Under the pieces are notes generated by a model that searched no databases, was not told the DNA's origin, and was given only the letters and a program-made list of their open reading frames with translations. Shown here piece after piece: positions 1 to 7,991 of a stretch of DNA of 46,617 nt. Position 1 is the stretch's first letter. Every line of letters starts with the position of its first letter. The DNA comes from CAZILN01 sp964540005 (GTDB taxonomy: Bacteria > Bacteroidota > Bacteroidia > Bacteroidales > SM23-62), in NCBI GenBank assembly GCA_964540005.1, contig CAZILN010000246.1, forward strand, positions 1 to 46,617, given 5' to 3'. Made by a program: the position numbers and the translations under genes.

Positions 1-15
1 GGTCACAGTATAATT

Positions 16-2436
16 ATGTTTTCACTCATATTCAAATTCACAGTTCGCAATTTCTGGAGGCAGCGTTTTTATCATCTAATAACCATCGCGGGACTTTCCC
101 TGGCATTTGTGGCGGCCTTCTTCATACTGGTGTGGGTGAATCATGAATTGAGCTATGACCGTTACCATCCTGAACATGACAGATTATACCGCTTAAGCTA
201 TGCCTATCAGTATGAGGATCGCCAATCGCATTTTGCACGGACCGCCATGGACTGGGTCCTGTACCTGAAAGATTACTTTCCGGAAATTGAAGAGGTCATC
301 CGGCTGGCCCCAATGAGAAACACCAGTGTACGGATAGGCGAGAACAAATTTTATACACCCCGGTTCTTTAATGCCGATTCATCTGTTTTCAAGGTATTCG
401 GACTGGATCTTCTCAGTGGTGATCCGGACAGGGTACTGACCAGTCCAAGATCAGTGGTGATCAGTGAAAACATTGCCCGGAAATATTTCGGGACAGTAGA
501 CCCGGTGGGGCAGACCATTTATTCCGGCCATCAGTTCGACACAGCACAGTATCTGTTTACCATTACCGGAGTCATGGAGGATACTCCGGTTAACTCTCAT
601 TTTCATTTTGATATCCTTGGCTCTATTGATGATCCTGAACAGCATATTGGCTGGTCATACAACTACCTTTTACTCCATGAAGGAAGCAGGGCAGAGGAGA
701 TACTGGCAAAATTCCCCGATTTCCTGAAGGAGCACCTGCCCGAAGAGAATATAGGGTACTATACCCCGGTCTTACAACTGGTCCGTGACATTCATCTGTA
801 TTCTGAAAAAGACCGGGAAATTGAACCAAACGGGAAGGCTTTGTATGTCATCATTTTTATTATTGTTGCCTGCCTGCTGCTGGGCATCGCCTTTATAAAT
901 TATGCCAACCTCCAGCTGGCAGCTATCAATAAAAAAATGGGATTTATTTACCTGAACCGTATAGTCGGGGCCCGTATAAGGGATGTCCTGAAGTTTATCT
1001 CTTTCGAATCCTTCTTGAATAGTTTTCTGTCTGTTGTGATAGGGATACTCTTGCTGATAGCAGGAATACCTGCATTTAACCGATTCTTTGGTTACCAGCT
1101 GAGCCTTGATCAGACAATGATCTGGATACAGATTGCACTACTGGCTATGTTGCTCCTGGGGGTGGGAATGTTCCTTGGGGCTTACCCGGTCCTCTTGCTT
1201 CGCATCAAAGAAAGACTGTCCCAGCTGAGCGGAAGGATCTTTTACCAGAAAGGTTTCAACCTCGTCCAGGAAAAAAGGGGGGTGGGATCCAGGACTGTTT
1301 TGGTCATCCTTCAGTTTCTTATTTCAATTATCCTGATCTTCTCTACTATCATCATTTACCTGCAGGTGGAGTTTATGCTCGGTGCCGGAATTGGCAGCGG
1401 TGACAGGAGCATACTGGTCATGAAGAACCTGCCCCGGCAACTGGTTTATAATTACAGTATATATAAAGAGGAATTACTGGGGAATCCGTTGGTAAGGGAG
1501 GTCAGCGCCAGTATGGAAGAACCCTCGGCCGACGTCATGGATGCCATGCGCTATGAGATCACAGGAAGGGATGATCTGAGCGGGGACCAGTTTATAGCAG
1601 TTATGCCCTGTGATCATACCTTCCTTGAGTTCTATGATATTCCCCTGGTGGCCGGACGGAATTTCCCTGAATACCAGGGCATGGAAGCCAGGGAGCATTA
1701 TATCATCAATGAATCAGCCGTAAGGAGCCTGGGTTTTGAGAGCCCGGAGGATGCCATTGGACAGCCTTTCAGGCTGCTTTTTCAATACCAGGAAATATTC
1801 GTAGGAGGAGAGATCATCGGGGTCTCAAAGGATTTTCACTTTTATAGCATGGCGAAGCCGGTCAGGCCAATGGTAATGTTCCAGAAAGATATATGGTTCG
1901 ATTGTTACCTTATCAGGATAGATGAAGAGAAATTCAGTGAAGCAGTTGCATATGTGGGTGATATCTGGGACCGTGTTTTTCCTGACTATCCCTTTGATTA
2001 CGATTTCGTGGATGATCTGTATGGAAATTTGTACAAGAACGAGATCACCCAGGCTCGGGTGCTGGTGGTCTTTACTATACTTACTATCCTTATAGCCTGC
2101 CTTGGTTTGATTGGTCTGCTGTCCTACCTGACTGAAACAAAAACAAAAGAGATAGGTATCCGCAAGGTGAACGGTGCATCTACAGTAAGGATATTGTATA
2201 TACTGGGCAGAAGATTCATACTGTGGATATGCATCGCCATTCTTGTAGCCGCACCTGTTTCAAGGCTGGTTATCAAGCGCTGGTGGCTTCAGAACTTTGT
2301 ATTCCGGATAGATATGAACTGGTGGATATTTATTGTGGCCGGCTTACTGGTACTGTTGTTGGCATCACTGGCCATTGTGATCCAGACCCTCAAAGCTGCC
2401 TCCCGTGACCCGGCAGAATCCCTGCGCTATGAATAA
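16..2436 (+). CDS. FtsX/MacB-like ABC transporter permease (no ATPase domain)
   Basis: Large inner-membrane permease of the MacB/FtsX class (806 aa), which in this family couples ATP hydrolysis by a separate ATPase to mechanical work across the periplasm. One membrane helix lies at about residues 19-42, followed by a MacB-type periplasmic domain (about 45-270) and FtsX helices at about 278-300, 330-352 and 368-395. A duplicated half follows: helix 426-450, a second periplasmic domain, and FtsX helices near 683-706, 735-752 and 770-790. The protein ends in DPAESLRYE, a tail shared with the two other permeases here. No Walker motifs are present, so its ATPase is encoded elsewhere. The start is 16 bp from the window edge and the frame is open upstream, but the N-terminus matches the other two permeases. 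It converges on the next gene. The substrate cannot be told. Confidence 0.92.
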   Translation: MFSLIFKFTVRNFWRQRFYHLITIAGLSLAFVAAFFILVWVNHELSYDRYHPEHDRLYRLSYAYQYEDRQSHFARTAMDWVLYLKDYFPEIEEVIRLAPMRNTSVRIGENKFYTPRFFNADSSVFKVFGLDLLSGDPDRVLTSPRSVVISENIARKYFGTVDPVGQTIYSGHQFDTAQYLFTITGVMEDTPVNSHFHFDILGSIDDPEQHIGWSYNYLLLHEGSRAEEILAKFPDFLKEHLPEENIGYYTPVLQLVRDIHLYSEKDREIEPNGKALYVIIFIIVACLLLGIAFINYANLQLAAINKKMGFIYLNRIVGARIRDVLKFISFESFLNSFLSVVIGILLLIAGIPAFNRFFGYQLSLDQTMIWIQIALLAMLLLGVGMFLGAYPVLLLRIKERLSQLSGRIFYQKGFNLVQEKRGVGSRTVLVILQFLISIILIFSTIIIYLQVEFMLGAGIGSGDRSILVMKNLPRQLVYNYSIYKEELLGNPLVREVSASMEEPSADVMDAMRYEITGRDDLSGDQFIAVMPCDHTFLEFYDIPLVAGRNFPEYQGMEAREHYIINESAVRSLGFESPEDAIGQPFRLLFQYQEIFVGGEIIGVSKDFHFYSMAKPVRPMVMFQKDIWFDCYLIRIDEEKFSEAVAYVGDIWDRVFPDYPFDYDFVDDLYGNLYKNEITQARVLVVFTILTILIACLGLIGLLSYLTETKTKEIGIRKVNGASTVRILYILGRRFILWICIAILVAAPVSRLVIKRWWLQNFVFRIDMNWWIFIVAGLLVLLLASLAIVIQTLKAASRDPAESLRYE

Positions 2437-2440
2437 AGAT

Positions 2441-2484
2441 ACCCATCCGATCGATCGATCCGATGAATCGATCCGATCGATATC
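2441..2484. repeat. CGATC-rich 13-bp-period repeat at a convergent gene junction
   Basis: The whole gap between two convergent stop codons is a low-complexity array. ATCGATCCGAT occurs at 2454-2464 and again at 2467-2477, a 13-bp period, preceded by ACCCATCCGATCGATC. The tract is close to palindromic and can form hairpins on either strand. Related arrays occupy the junctions at 10350-10404 and 17791-17819. A bidirectional terminator or 3'-end stabiliser is plausible but inferred. There is no oligo-T tail as in a classical rho-independent terminator. Confidence 0.75.
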
Positions 2485-4827
2485 CTATTCATACCTGAGA
2501 CTATCAGCGGGATTGAGCCTTGCAGTACGATAAACGTGATAAATGGTACTGATCAGGGTCATGAGCAATACAAAAATTCCTGCCATGACGAACACCCACC
2601 AGCTTATACCGGTTTTATAGGCGAAATTCTGTAACCATCTGTTCATGCTGTAATAAGAAACCGGACATGCTATGATCAGTGCAAGCATGATCCATTTGAG
2701 GTAATCTTTCAATATCAGCCTGATCAGATCGCTGACCTGCGCCCCGTTAACTTTGCGGATACCAATCTCCTTGGTTTGCTGCACCAGCATAAACGAAACC
2801 AGTCCGAACAAACCCAGACAGGCAATAAATATAGCCACAAGAGTAAAATATATGATCACTCTTTCGATTTTCCTGTCTTCATCATAGAGCTGATCTAACC
2901 TGTCGCTCAGTAAGAATACTTCACAGGGGAAGTTTGGGGACATCTGGTTCCATTTTTCCCTTATCTGTCCGGATGTTTTCAGCACACTCTGGCTGTTGTC
3001 CGACTGAAGCTTTAAAAACAGGTAGTCTGCATTTTCCGGGTTCAGCCTGATTATCAGTGGACTGATCAGCTTATGCAAACTCCGGAAATGGAAATTGCTG
3101 ACTACTCCTACAACATTTCCATCTGCATCTCCCGATTCTTCGGGCCATGAGGCATTCATCGGATTTTTAAAATCAAATTTACTGACAGCACTTTCATTCA
3201 GTAGTATATTCTTATTCTCGCTCACCATATCAGGCAGGAATTTGCGTCCGCTTACAATATCAAATTCCAGCATCTCCAGAAATTTGTCGTCAGTTTCCAT
3301 AAGGTGAAACAGGGCCTCTTTTTCTTCCCCCTCGTACATTAAATCGGTCCCTACCATAAACCTGACTTCTCCGGGAACCATATTCGAATATGCGTAATCA
3401 GCAATATTAGGATCATCGAGTAACTGGCTGGTAAATAGCTCTTTCTTTTCAACAAGTTCTTCTGAAAGAGGTACAACCATAATTAGCTCATGCGAAAAGC
3501 CAAGATCCTTGGATCTCATAAACTGAAACTGTTTCAGCATCACTATTGAACAGATAATGAGAATGGCTGATACCAGGAACTGAAACAACATAAGTGTTTT
3601 TTTAACCGGTGCTCTTGAGGTGTTCCTGACTGTTTTGGTGCTAAGTAGTTTAATAGATTGGTTACCAGAGAGATAGATACCCGGGAATAAACCAACAATT
3701 ATCCCCAGGGAAACCGATCCGCACAGGAAAAGGAACCAGAATAACAGGCTCCTGGTATTGATAACAAGGAAGTTTGAGTTTAACAGCCTGTTAAATTCCG
3801 GGATAAACAAGTTGGCAAGGATTACGGCTATATTCATGGCAATCATGCTCAGGATTATCGGCTCGGCCAGGATCTGAGTGATCAATTGTTTTCGGGTCGC
3901 TCCTGTGATCTTCCGTATGATCATTTCCCTTGACCTGCTTAGAAAGGTGGCCATCGAGAGGTTTATATAATTGATGGCTGCAATAAACAGGATAAAAAGG
4001 CCAATGGTGATGAGTATTATCAGACGGGAGATGTTTCCCTGCCTGAAATATCCGACTTGCTCTTCCATGAAATGCAGGTCTTTAAAACTTATCACATCAA
4101 ACTCGTCCCATCGCTGTTCTGCTGCCATACCTTTCATCTTTTCTTCCAGTTGGTTAAGGCTTGCCTGTTCGCGCAGGGTGAAAAGAGTTGTTGTTACATA
4201 ACTGTTCCAGCTCTCAAATTTTTCAGGATCCAGGATCTGGTAAAGCGTGCTGAAAGAAACCAGCCCATTGAAATAAAGCGATGAATTGGCAGGGATATCC
4301 TCCATAATACCCGTAACGGTCAGTTCATGCTGGCTGTTGACCCTGACTGTCTTTCCAACCGGGTTGACCTCCCCGAACAGGCTGAGGGCCATTTTTTCTG
4401 TCAGTACCAGGGAATTCGGCTCATCCAGGACAGTTTCAGGATTCCCTGAGATCAGCTTAAAAGTGAAAAAACTGAAAAAACTGGTATCTGTTACTATTAT
4501 ATCATCGACGGTTACAGGTTCATTGCCGGTATGTAAGGTCAGATCCCTCAGAGTGTAATAATCCAGTCGTAAGGTCCCTTTAATCTCAGGAAACTCTTCT
4601 GATAATGTGGGGGCGAGAATGTAAGGGGAATTCCATCCAAGAGTTTTAATAAAATAGATATTGTTCAGATTGTGATGGAATTTATCAGAGCTGATCTCTC
4701 GCTGGACCAGCCTTCCGAGCAGGATCACTATTGCCAGTCCAAGTGAGAAGCCTGCAATATTAATGATTGTGTGCAGCTTATTTCTGTATATACTGCGCAG
4801 GGCTACAAGGAGGTAATTCCTGAACAT
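2485..4827 (-). CDS. FtsX/MacB-like ABC transporter permease (no ATPase domain)
   Basis: Paralogue of the permease at 16-2436, with the same two-fold plan: N-terminal helix, MacB-type periplasmic domain, three FtsX helices, then a repeat of that arrangement, ending in NPADSLRYE. The frame is open to an ATG at 4908 (807 aa). I place the start at 4827 (MFRNYLLVALRS, 780 aa) because family members begin this way and because a sigma-54-type promoter at 4892-4907 would lie inside the longer version. No ATP-binding motifs are present. It lies directly downstream of the kinase/regulator operon, in the same orientation, with a 211-bp gap that carries the promoter and an upstream element. It is probably controlled by the NtrC-like regulator at 6414-7787 (inference). 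Confidence 0.92.
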   Translation of the reverse strand: MFRNYLLVALRSIYRNKLHTIINIAGFSLGLAIVILLGRLVQREISSDKFHHNLNNIYFIKTLGWNSPYILAPTLSEEFPEIKGTLRLDYYTLRDLTLHTGNEPVTVDDIIVTDTSFFSFFTFKLISGNPETVLDEPNSLVLTEKMALSLFGEVNPVGKTVRVNSQHELTVTGIMEDIPANSSLYFNGLVSFSTLYQILDPEKFESWNSYVTTTLFTLREQASLNQLEEKMKGMAAEQRWDEFDVISFKDLHFMEEQVGYFRQGNISRLIILITIGLFILFIAAINYINLSMATFLSRSREMIIRKITGATRKQLITQILAEPIILSMIAMNIAVILANLFIPEFNRLLNSNFLVINTRSLLFWFLFLCGSVSLGIIVGLFPGIYLSGNQSIKLLSTKTVRNTSRAPVKKTLMLFQFLVSAILIICSIVMLKQFQFMRSKDLGFSHELIMVVPLSEELVEKKELFTSQLLDDPNIADYAYSNMVPGEVRFMVGTDLMYEGEEKEALFHLMETDDKFLEMLEFDIVSGRKFLPDMVSENKNILLNESAVSKFDFKNPMNASWPEESGDADGNVVGVVSNFHFRSLHKLISPLIIRLNPENADYLFLKLQSDNSQSVLKTSGQIREKWNQMSPNFPCEVFLLSDRLDQLYDEDRKIERVIIYFTLVAIFIACLGLFGLVSFMLVQQTKEIGIRKVNGAQVSDLIRLILKDYLKWIMLALIIACPVSYYSMNRWLQNFAYKTGISWWVFVMAGIFVLLMTLISTIYHVYRTARLNPADSLRYE

Positions 4828-4891
4828 ATTTTCCCGTTTAGTATTTGATTTCAGAGAAAAAATGAAAACATTCAAATCTGAACCAGATTGA

Positions 4892-4907
4892 CTCAAACTC
4901 TGTGCCA
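4892..4907 (-). promoter_or_regulatory. Sigma-54-type -24/-12 promoter for the permease at 2485-4827
   Basis: The minus strand reads TGGCAC-N5-TTGA. This is a perfect -24 hexamer at the correct spacing from a -12 box in which the usual TTGC is TTGA. Transcription would start near 4882, leaving about 55 nt before the ATG at 4827. The neighbouring operon encodes a sigma-54 activator, which supports the reading. The altered C in the -12 box is the main weakness. Confidence 0.6.
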
Positions 4908-4993
4908 CGGGGTCTATCTCACACTTTGTAAGCTCTTTACTGTTTTCCTGTTTTATACCAGTTAAGAAATGTGTCTCATAATCACCCAGGAAG

Positions 4994-5010
4994 TGTTCCG
5001 ATTTTACACA
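4994..5010 (-). promoter_or_regulatory. Candidate activator-binding site upstream of the sigma-54 promoter
   Basis: The minus strand reads TGTGTAAAATCGGAACA, about 90 bp upstream of the -24 box. A near copy, TGTGTGAAATTGGAGCA (13 of 17 identical), lies at a similar distance before the other sigma-54-like promoter at 7951. It contains the dyad GTGT-N9-ACAC. TGAGACAC at 4978-4971 is also shared between the two regions. Binding by the NtrC-like protein is inferred. Confidence 0.4.
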
Positions 5011-5038
5011 TTATACAAGAATAGCCTGCCGGGTAATT

Positions 5039-6424
5039 TCATCCCACGGGTAACCCGTTCAGCACTATAGTGCTGCCTTCCCCTTCCTTTGACTTCATGC
5101 TGATTGTCCCACCATGCTTTCTCATGATCTGTCTGGCAAGGCTGAGTCCTATCCCGGATCCTTTTTTCTTTTTCGTATAAAAGGGGATGAAAACTTTCTC
5201 CAGATCCTCAGATGATAATCCGGAACCTGTATCGGAAACCTGGATCTGGATTTTATGATCTGTTTCACTGGCTGAGATTGAAATTCTTTTAGTGCCAGAG
5301 TTGCCTAAGGCATCAATTGAATTGTTCAGGATGTTGATGAGCAGCTGTTCCATCATGCCTTTATCGCAAAAAACATACAGCTCTTCAGGAATTTCCACTG
5401 TCATCCGGATCCCATCATCTATAAATTTTTTATCAAATAACACACTCAGGTTATTAACCAGCGGGTACAGGGAGATCCTTTCAAAAGAGGGTTCAGGAAG
5501 CAGGGTGACCTTCCTGAAATCTTTAACGAATTTGTCCAGTCCCTTGCTCCTGTCCTCTATGATCTTTAATCCCTCCAGCAAGTCGTGGATCAGTTCCTGG
5601 TTCACCTCACCGGCCTGAATAGGCTTATCCCTGTCCTGACCCGCTACCAGCTCGATCAGGGTCTGTGCCGAGGAAACCAGCGGTCCGCTGGTATTCATGA
5701 TTTCATGGGTCAGCACACGGATGATCTTTTCCCATGATTCAGATTCCCTGTTTTCCAGTTCTGACCTGATATTCTGAAATGACAGGATGTGTACATCTTC
5801 CTGCTCAAAACGGATCAGGGCTTTTCTTACTGATAATTCAAGTTCAGTGCCTTCATTCAGTATCCCCGAACTCTCAAGTGTAAAACCCATCAGTTTCTGT
5901 TCTCCGGGCTGTAAAAGGGAAATACTCCTGACAAATCCCCTGATCCCGGTTTCAATCTCTGTTAAATTCTGAACATCAGAGATGTTGAAAAGATCTTTGA
6001 ATGCCTGGTTTTTTATGAGGATCTCTTCATCATTATTATAGGCCAGCAGGGCTGTTCCAGTATGTTCATTGATGGTCTGATAAAACTGTTTCTGTTTGTA
6101 GTTTTCTGAATTCTTCTGCTGAGCGCTGAATAGAACATCCTGCATTGACAGGTATAGCTTCTGGAAGGACTTGTCCCGGAATCCTTTAGTACTGAAAAGG
6201 CTGATATCATCAAACTGCAAAGATTCGATAAAAGTAGTAAGCTTGGAATTTACCTGGTTCATGTTCCTGATAAACAGTACTACCTGTATCAGAACTACTG
6301 CCAGGAGATTTATGAGGATCAGAGGATCATCCCATTTCAGCAAAACAAAAGCATATGCGAACAAAGTGATGCCAAGGGCAATCACTCTCAGGATGACTGA
6401 CAGGTAGAGTTTCTTATAGACCAT
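5039..6424 (-). CDS. NtrY-like membrane sensor histidine kinase
   Basis: Sensor kinase (461 aa) of a two-component system, partner of the response regulator just upstream. Two membrane helices lie at about residues 8-28 and 34-53 with almost no periplasmic loop, so sensing is likely within the membrane or cytosol. A PAS-like region spans about 115-215. The phospho-acceptor is His240 in RVLTHEIMNTSGP. The ATPase has an N box (Asn367, LLINILNNSIDAL), DTGSG at 398-402 and GSGIGL at 422-427. The start codon overlaps the regulator's last 11 bp, which indicates one transcript and probably translational coupling. The stimulus is unknown, although permease neighbours suggest envelope stress or export of a toxic compound. 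Confidence 0.93.
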   Translation of the reverse strand: MVYKKLYLSVILRVIALGITLFAYAFVLLKWDDPLILINLLAVVLIQVVLFIRNMNQVNSKLTTFIESLQFDDISLFSTKGFRDKSFQKLYLSMQDVLFSAQQKNSENYKQKQFYQTINEHTGTALLAYNNDEEILIKNQAFKDLFNISDVQNLTEIETGIRGFVRSISLLQPGEQKLMGFTLESSGILNEGTELELSVRKALIRFEQEDVHILSFQNIRSELENRESESWEKIIRVLTHEIMNTSGPLVSSAQTLIELVAGQDRDKPIQAGEVNQELIHDLLEGLKIIEDRSKGLDKFVKDFRKVTLLPEPSFERISLYPLVNNLSVLFDKKFIDDGIRMTVEIPEELYVFCDKGMMEQLLINILNNSIDALGNSGTKRISISASETDHKIQIQVSDTGSGLSSEDLEKVFIPFYTKKKKGSGIGLSLARQIMRKHGGTISMKSKEGEGSTIVLNGLPVG

Positions 6425-7787
6425 ATTTTTGGATTTTTCTGTACAGAGTTTGCCTGCCTATATTCAATTCTCTGGCAGTATAGCTGATATTACCTTGGTA
6501 TTTCCTCAATACCTGCCTGATAATTTCCATTTCGTATTCGTTCATAGACAGGGATTTATTTACATCAAGGGCAGAAACTTCCGGCCCTTTTATAAAAAGG
6601 TCCTGTGGCTGAATTCTTGGTTCATCTGAAAGAATAACAGCTTTTTCAACAGAATGTTTCAGCTCCCTGACATTACCCGGCCAGCGATGCTCGCTAATAG
6701 CATGAACGGCTGATTCAGAGAATGTTAATCCGGGTTTATCGTATTTATCAGAGAACTTCTTAAGGAAATTTTCAGCAAGCAGCATAATATCACCTTCTCT
6801 TTCCCGCAGGGGAGGGATTTCGATGATAATGGTATTGATACGGTAATACAGATCCTCCCTGAATTGTTGCTTCTGTATCAGATCTGGCAAATCTTTATTG
6901 CTAGCGCTGATTATCCTTACGTCGACAGGAATCCTTGTATTTGATCCTATTGGTATTATTTCCCTGTTCTGAATGGAGGTAAGGAGTTTGGACTGAAGTC
7001 CGGTCGGCAGGTTGCCAATTTCATCGAGGAAGAGTGTTCCTTTGTCTGCAGCAAGGAATTTTCCCGTACGATCCGTTTTTGCATCAGTAAAAGAACCCTT
7101 CAGATGTCCGAAAAGTTCACTTTCAAAAAGGCTCCCTGTTAGGCTGGAAAGGTCGACAGAAAGAAAGATCTGGTCAGCCCTTCCGGATTGCCTGTGGATC
7201 TCCCGTGCTATGATTTCCTTACCTGTACCGTTCTCACCGCTTATCAGAACATTGACAAGGGTTTTGGCTACCTTGCCAATAGTCTCATAAACCCTCTCCA
7301 TAGCAGGAGATTTCCCCCTTATCAATTCGAACTGGCGATCAATATCATCGGTAAGTGCCAGTTTCTGTTTTTTTAATTGTCTTAGGTTACATTTGGATTG
7401 CCTGAGCTTGAACGCCGTCTGAAGCGTGGATAACAGCTTCTGGTTGTCCCATGGCTTGAGGATAAAATCAATGGCTCCTTTTTGGATTGCCTCTACTGCA
7501 AGTTCAATACCTCCATAAGCAGTAATAAAAACAACCGATAGCTCAGGATCATGAGCCAGGATAGCAGATAAGCATTTCAGCCCTTCTGTCCCGGTACTTT
7601 CCCCTGCTGTAAAATTCATATCCAGTAAGACAACATCAATATCCTCGTTTTTAAGGGTGCTGATAATGAGTTGCGGCGATTCCAGGGTTATTACCTTCCT
7701 GAACCTGTATTTCAGAAAGAGTCTGAGTGAATCCAATACACTCTTATTATCATCCACAATAAGCAGGTTTCCTTCAACTTGATTCAT
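6414..7787 (-). CDS. NtrC-family sigma-54-dependent response regulator
   Basis: Activator of sigma-54 RNA polymerase (457 aa). The receiver domain (1-120) has acidic residues 12-13, phospho-acceptor Asp56, Thr89 and Lys111. The AAA+ domain has Walker A GENGTGKE at 184-191, Walker B TLFLDE at 251-256 and the arginine region FREDLYYRIN near 309-318. The sigma-54-contacting loop reads GSFTDA (231-236) where GAFTGA is the classical form. The C-terminus is a Fis-type helix-turn-helix (about 415-457). It is first in an operon with the kinase at 5039-6424 and divergent from the permease at 7992. Its likely targets are the two permease promoters with TGG/TTGA boxes in this window. Confidence 0.95.
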   Translation of the reverse strand: MNQVEGNLLIVDDNKSVLDSLRLFLKYRFRKVITLESPQLIISTLKNEDIDVVLLDMNFTAGESTGTEGLKCLSAILAHDPELSVVFITAYGGIELAVEAIQKGAIDFILKPWDNQKLLSTLQTAFKLRQSKCNLRQLKKQKLALTDDIDRQFELIRGKSPAMERVYETIGKVAKTLVNVLISGENGTGKEIIAREIHRQSGRADQIFLSVDLSSLTGSLFESELFGHLKGSFTDAKTDRTGKFLAADKGTLFLDEIGNLPTGLQSKLLTSIQNREIIPIGSNTRIPVDVRIISASNKDLPDLIQKQQFREDLYYRINTIIIEIPPLREREGDIMLLAENFLKKFSDKYDKPGLTFSESAVHAISEHRWPGNVRELKHSVEKAVILSDEPRIQPQDLFIKGPEVSALDVNKSLSMNEYEMEIIRQVLRKYQGNISYTARELNIGRQTLYRKIQKYGL

Positions 7788-7805
7788 TTTTTCTGATTAA
7801 ATTCC

Positions 7806-7819
7806 TGATAAATTTATCA
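7806..7819. promoter_or_regulatory. 14-bp perfect palindrome upstream of the regulator gene
   Basis: TGATAAATTTATCA is a perfect palindrome 19 bp before the regulator's start codon, followed by the palindrome AACCGGTT at 7820-7827. It could be an operator for autoregulation of the regulator/kinase operon or part of the divergent control region. An AT-rich palindrome of this size can arise by chance. Confidence 0.3.
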
Positions 7820-7867
7820 AACCGGTTCGGACAAATCAAATACAATGTATGATTTTGAGACACCTGC

Positions 7868-7884
7868 TGTGTGAAATTGGAGCA
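7868..7884 (+). promoter_or_regulatory. Candidate activator-binding site in the divergent control region
   Basis: TGTGTGAAATTGGAGCA matches the element at 5010-4994 at 13 of 17 positions and lies 67 bp before the -24-like TGG at 7951. TGAGACAC, also present near the other site, is at 7856-7863. The site sits between the divergent regulator and permease genes, so it could act on both. The claim rests on two copies only. Confidence 0.4.
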
Positions 7885-7950
7885 TAACGAGTCTATAAGC
7901 AGCCGGTGAAATCTATATTAAATAGCTAGTAATAAATGATTTATGTTAAG

Positions 7951-7966
7951 TGGTATAAGTTTTGAT
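7951..7966 (+). promoter_or_regulatory. Weak sigma-54-like promoter for the permease at 7992
   Basis: TGGTAT-N5-TTGA has sigma-54 geometry and the same TTGA -12 variant as the site at 4892-4907, but a degenerate -24 box. Transcription would begin near 7976, 16 nt before the ATG at 7992. Taken alone it would be unconvincing. The shared upstream element raises its credibility. Confidence 0.35.
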
Positions 7967-7991
7967 TTTATTCATACTTAAATGGATAATA

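Noticed and set aside
2441..2484. CRISPR-like reading of the CGATC repeat arrays
   Set aside because: Units are contiguous 13-mers without spacers, and no cas genes are present.
7962..7991. Extended TTG start for the permease at 7992
   Set aside because: It would place the start inside the presumed -12 box and add residues absent from the paralogues.
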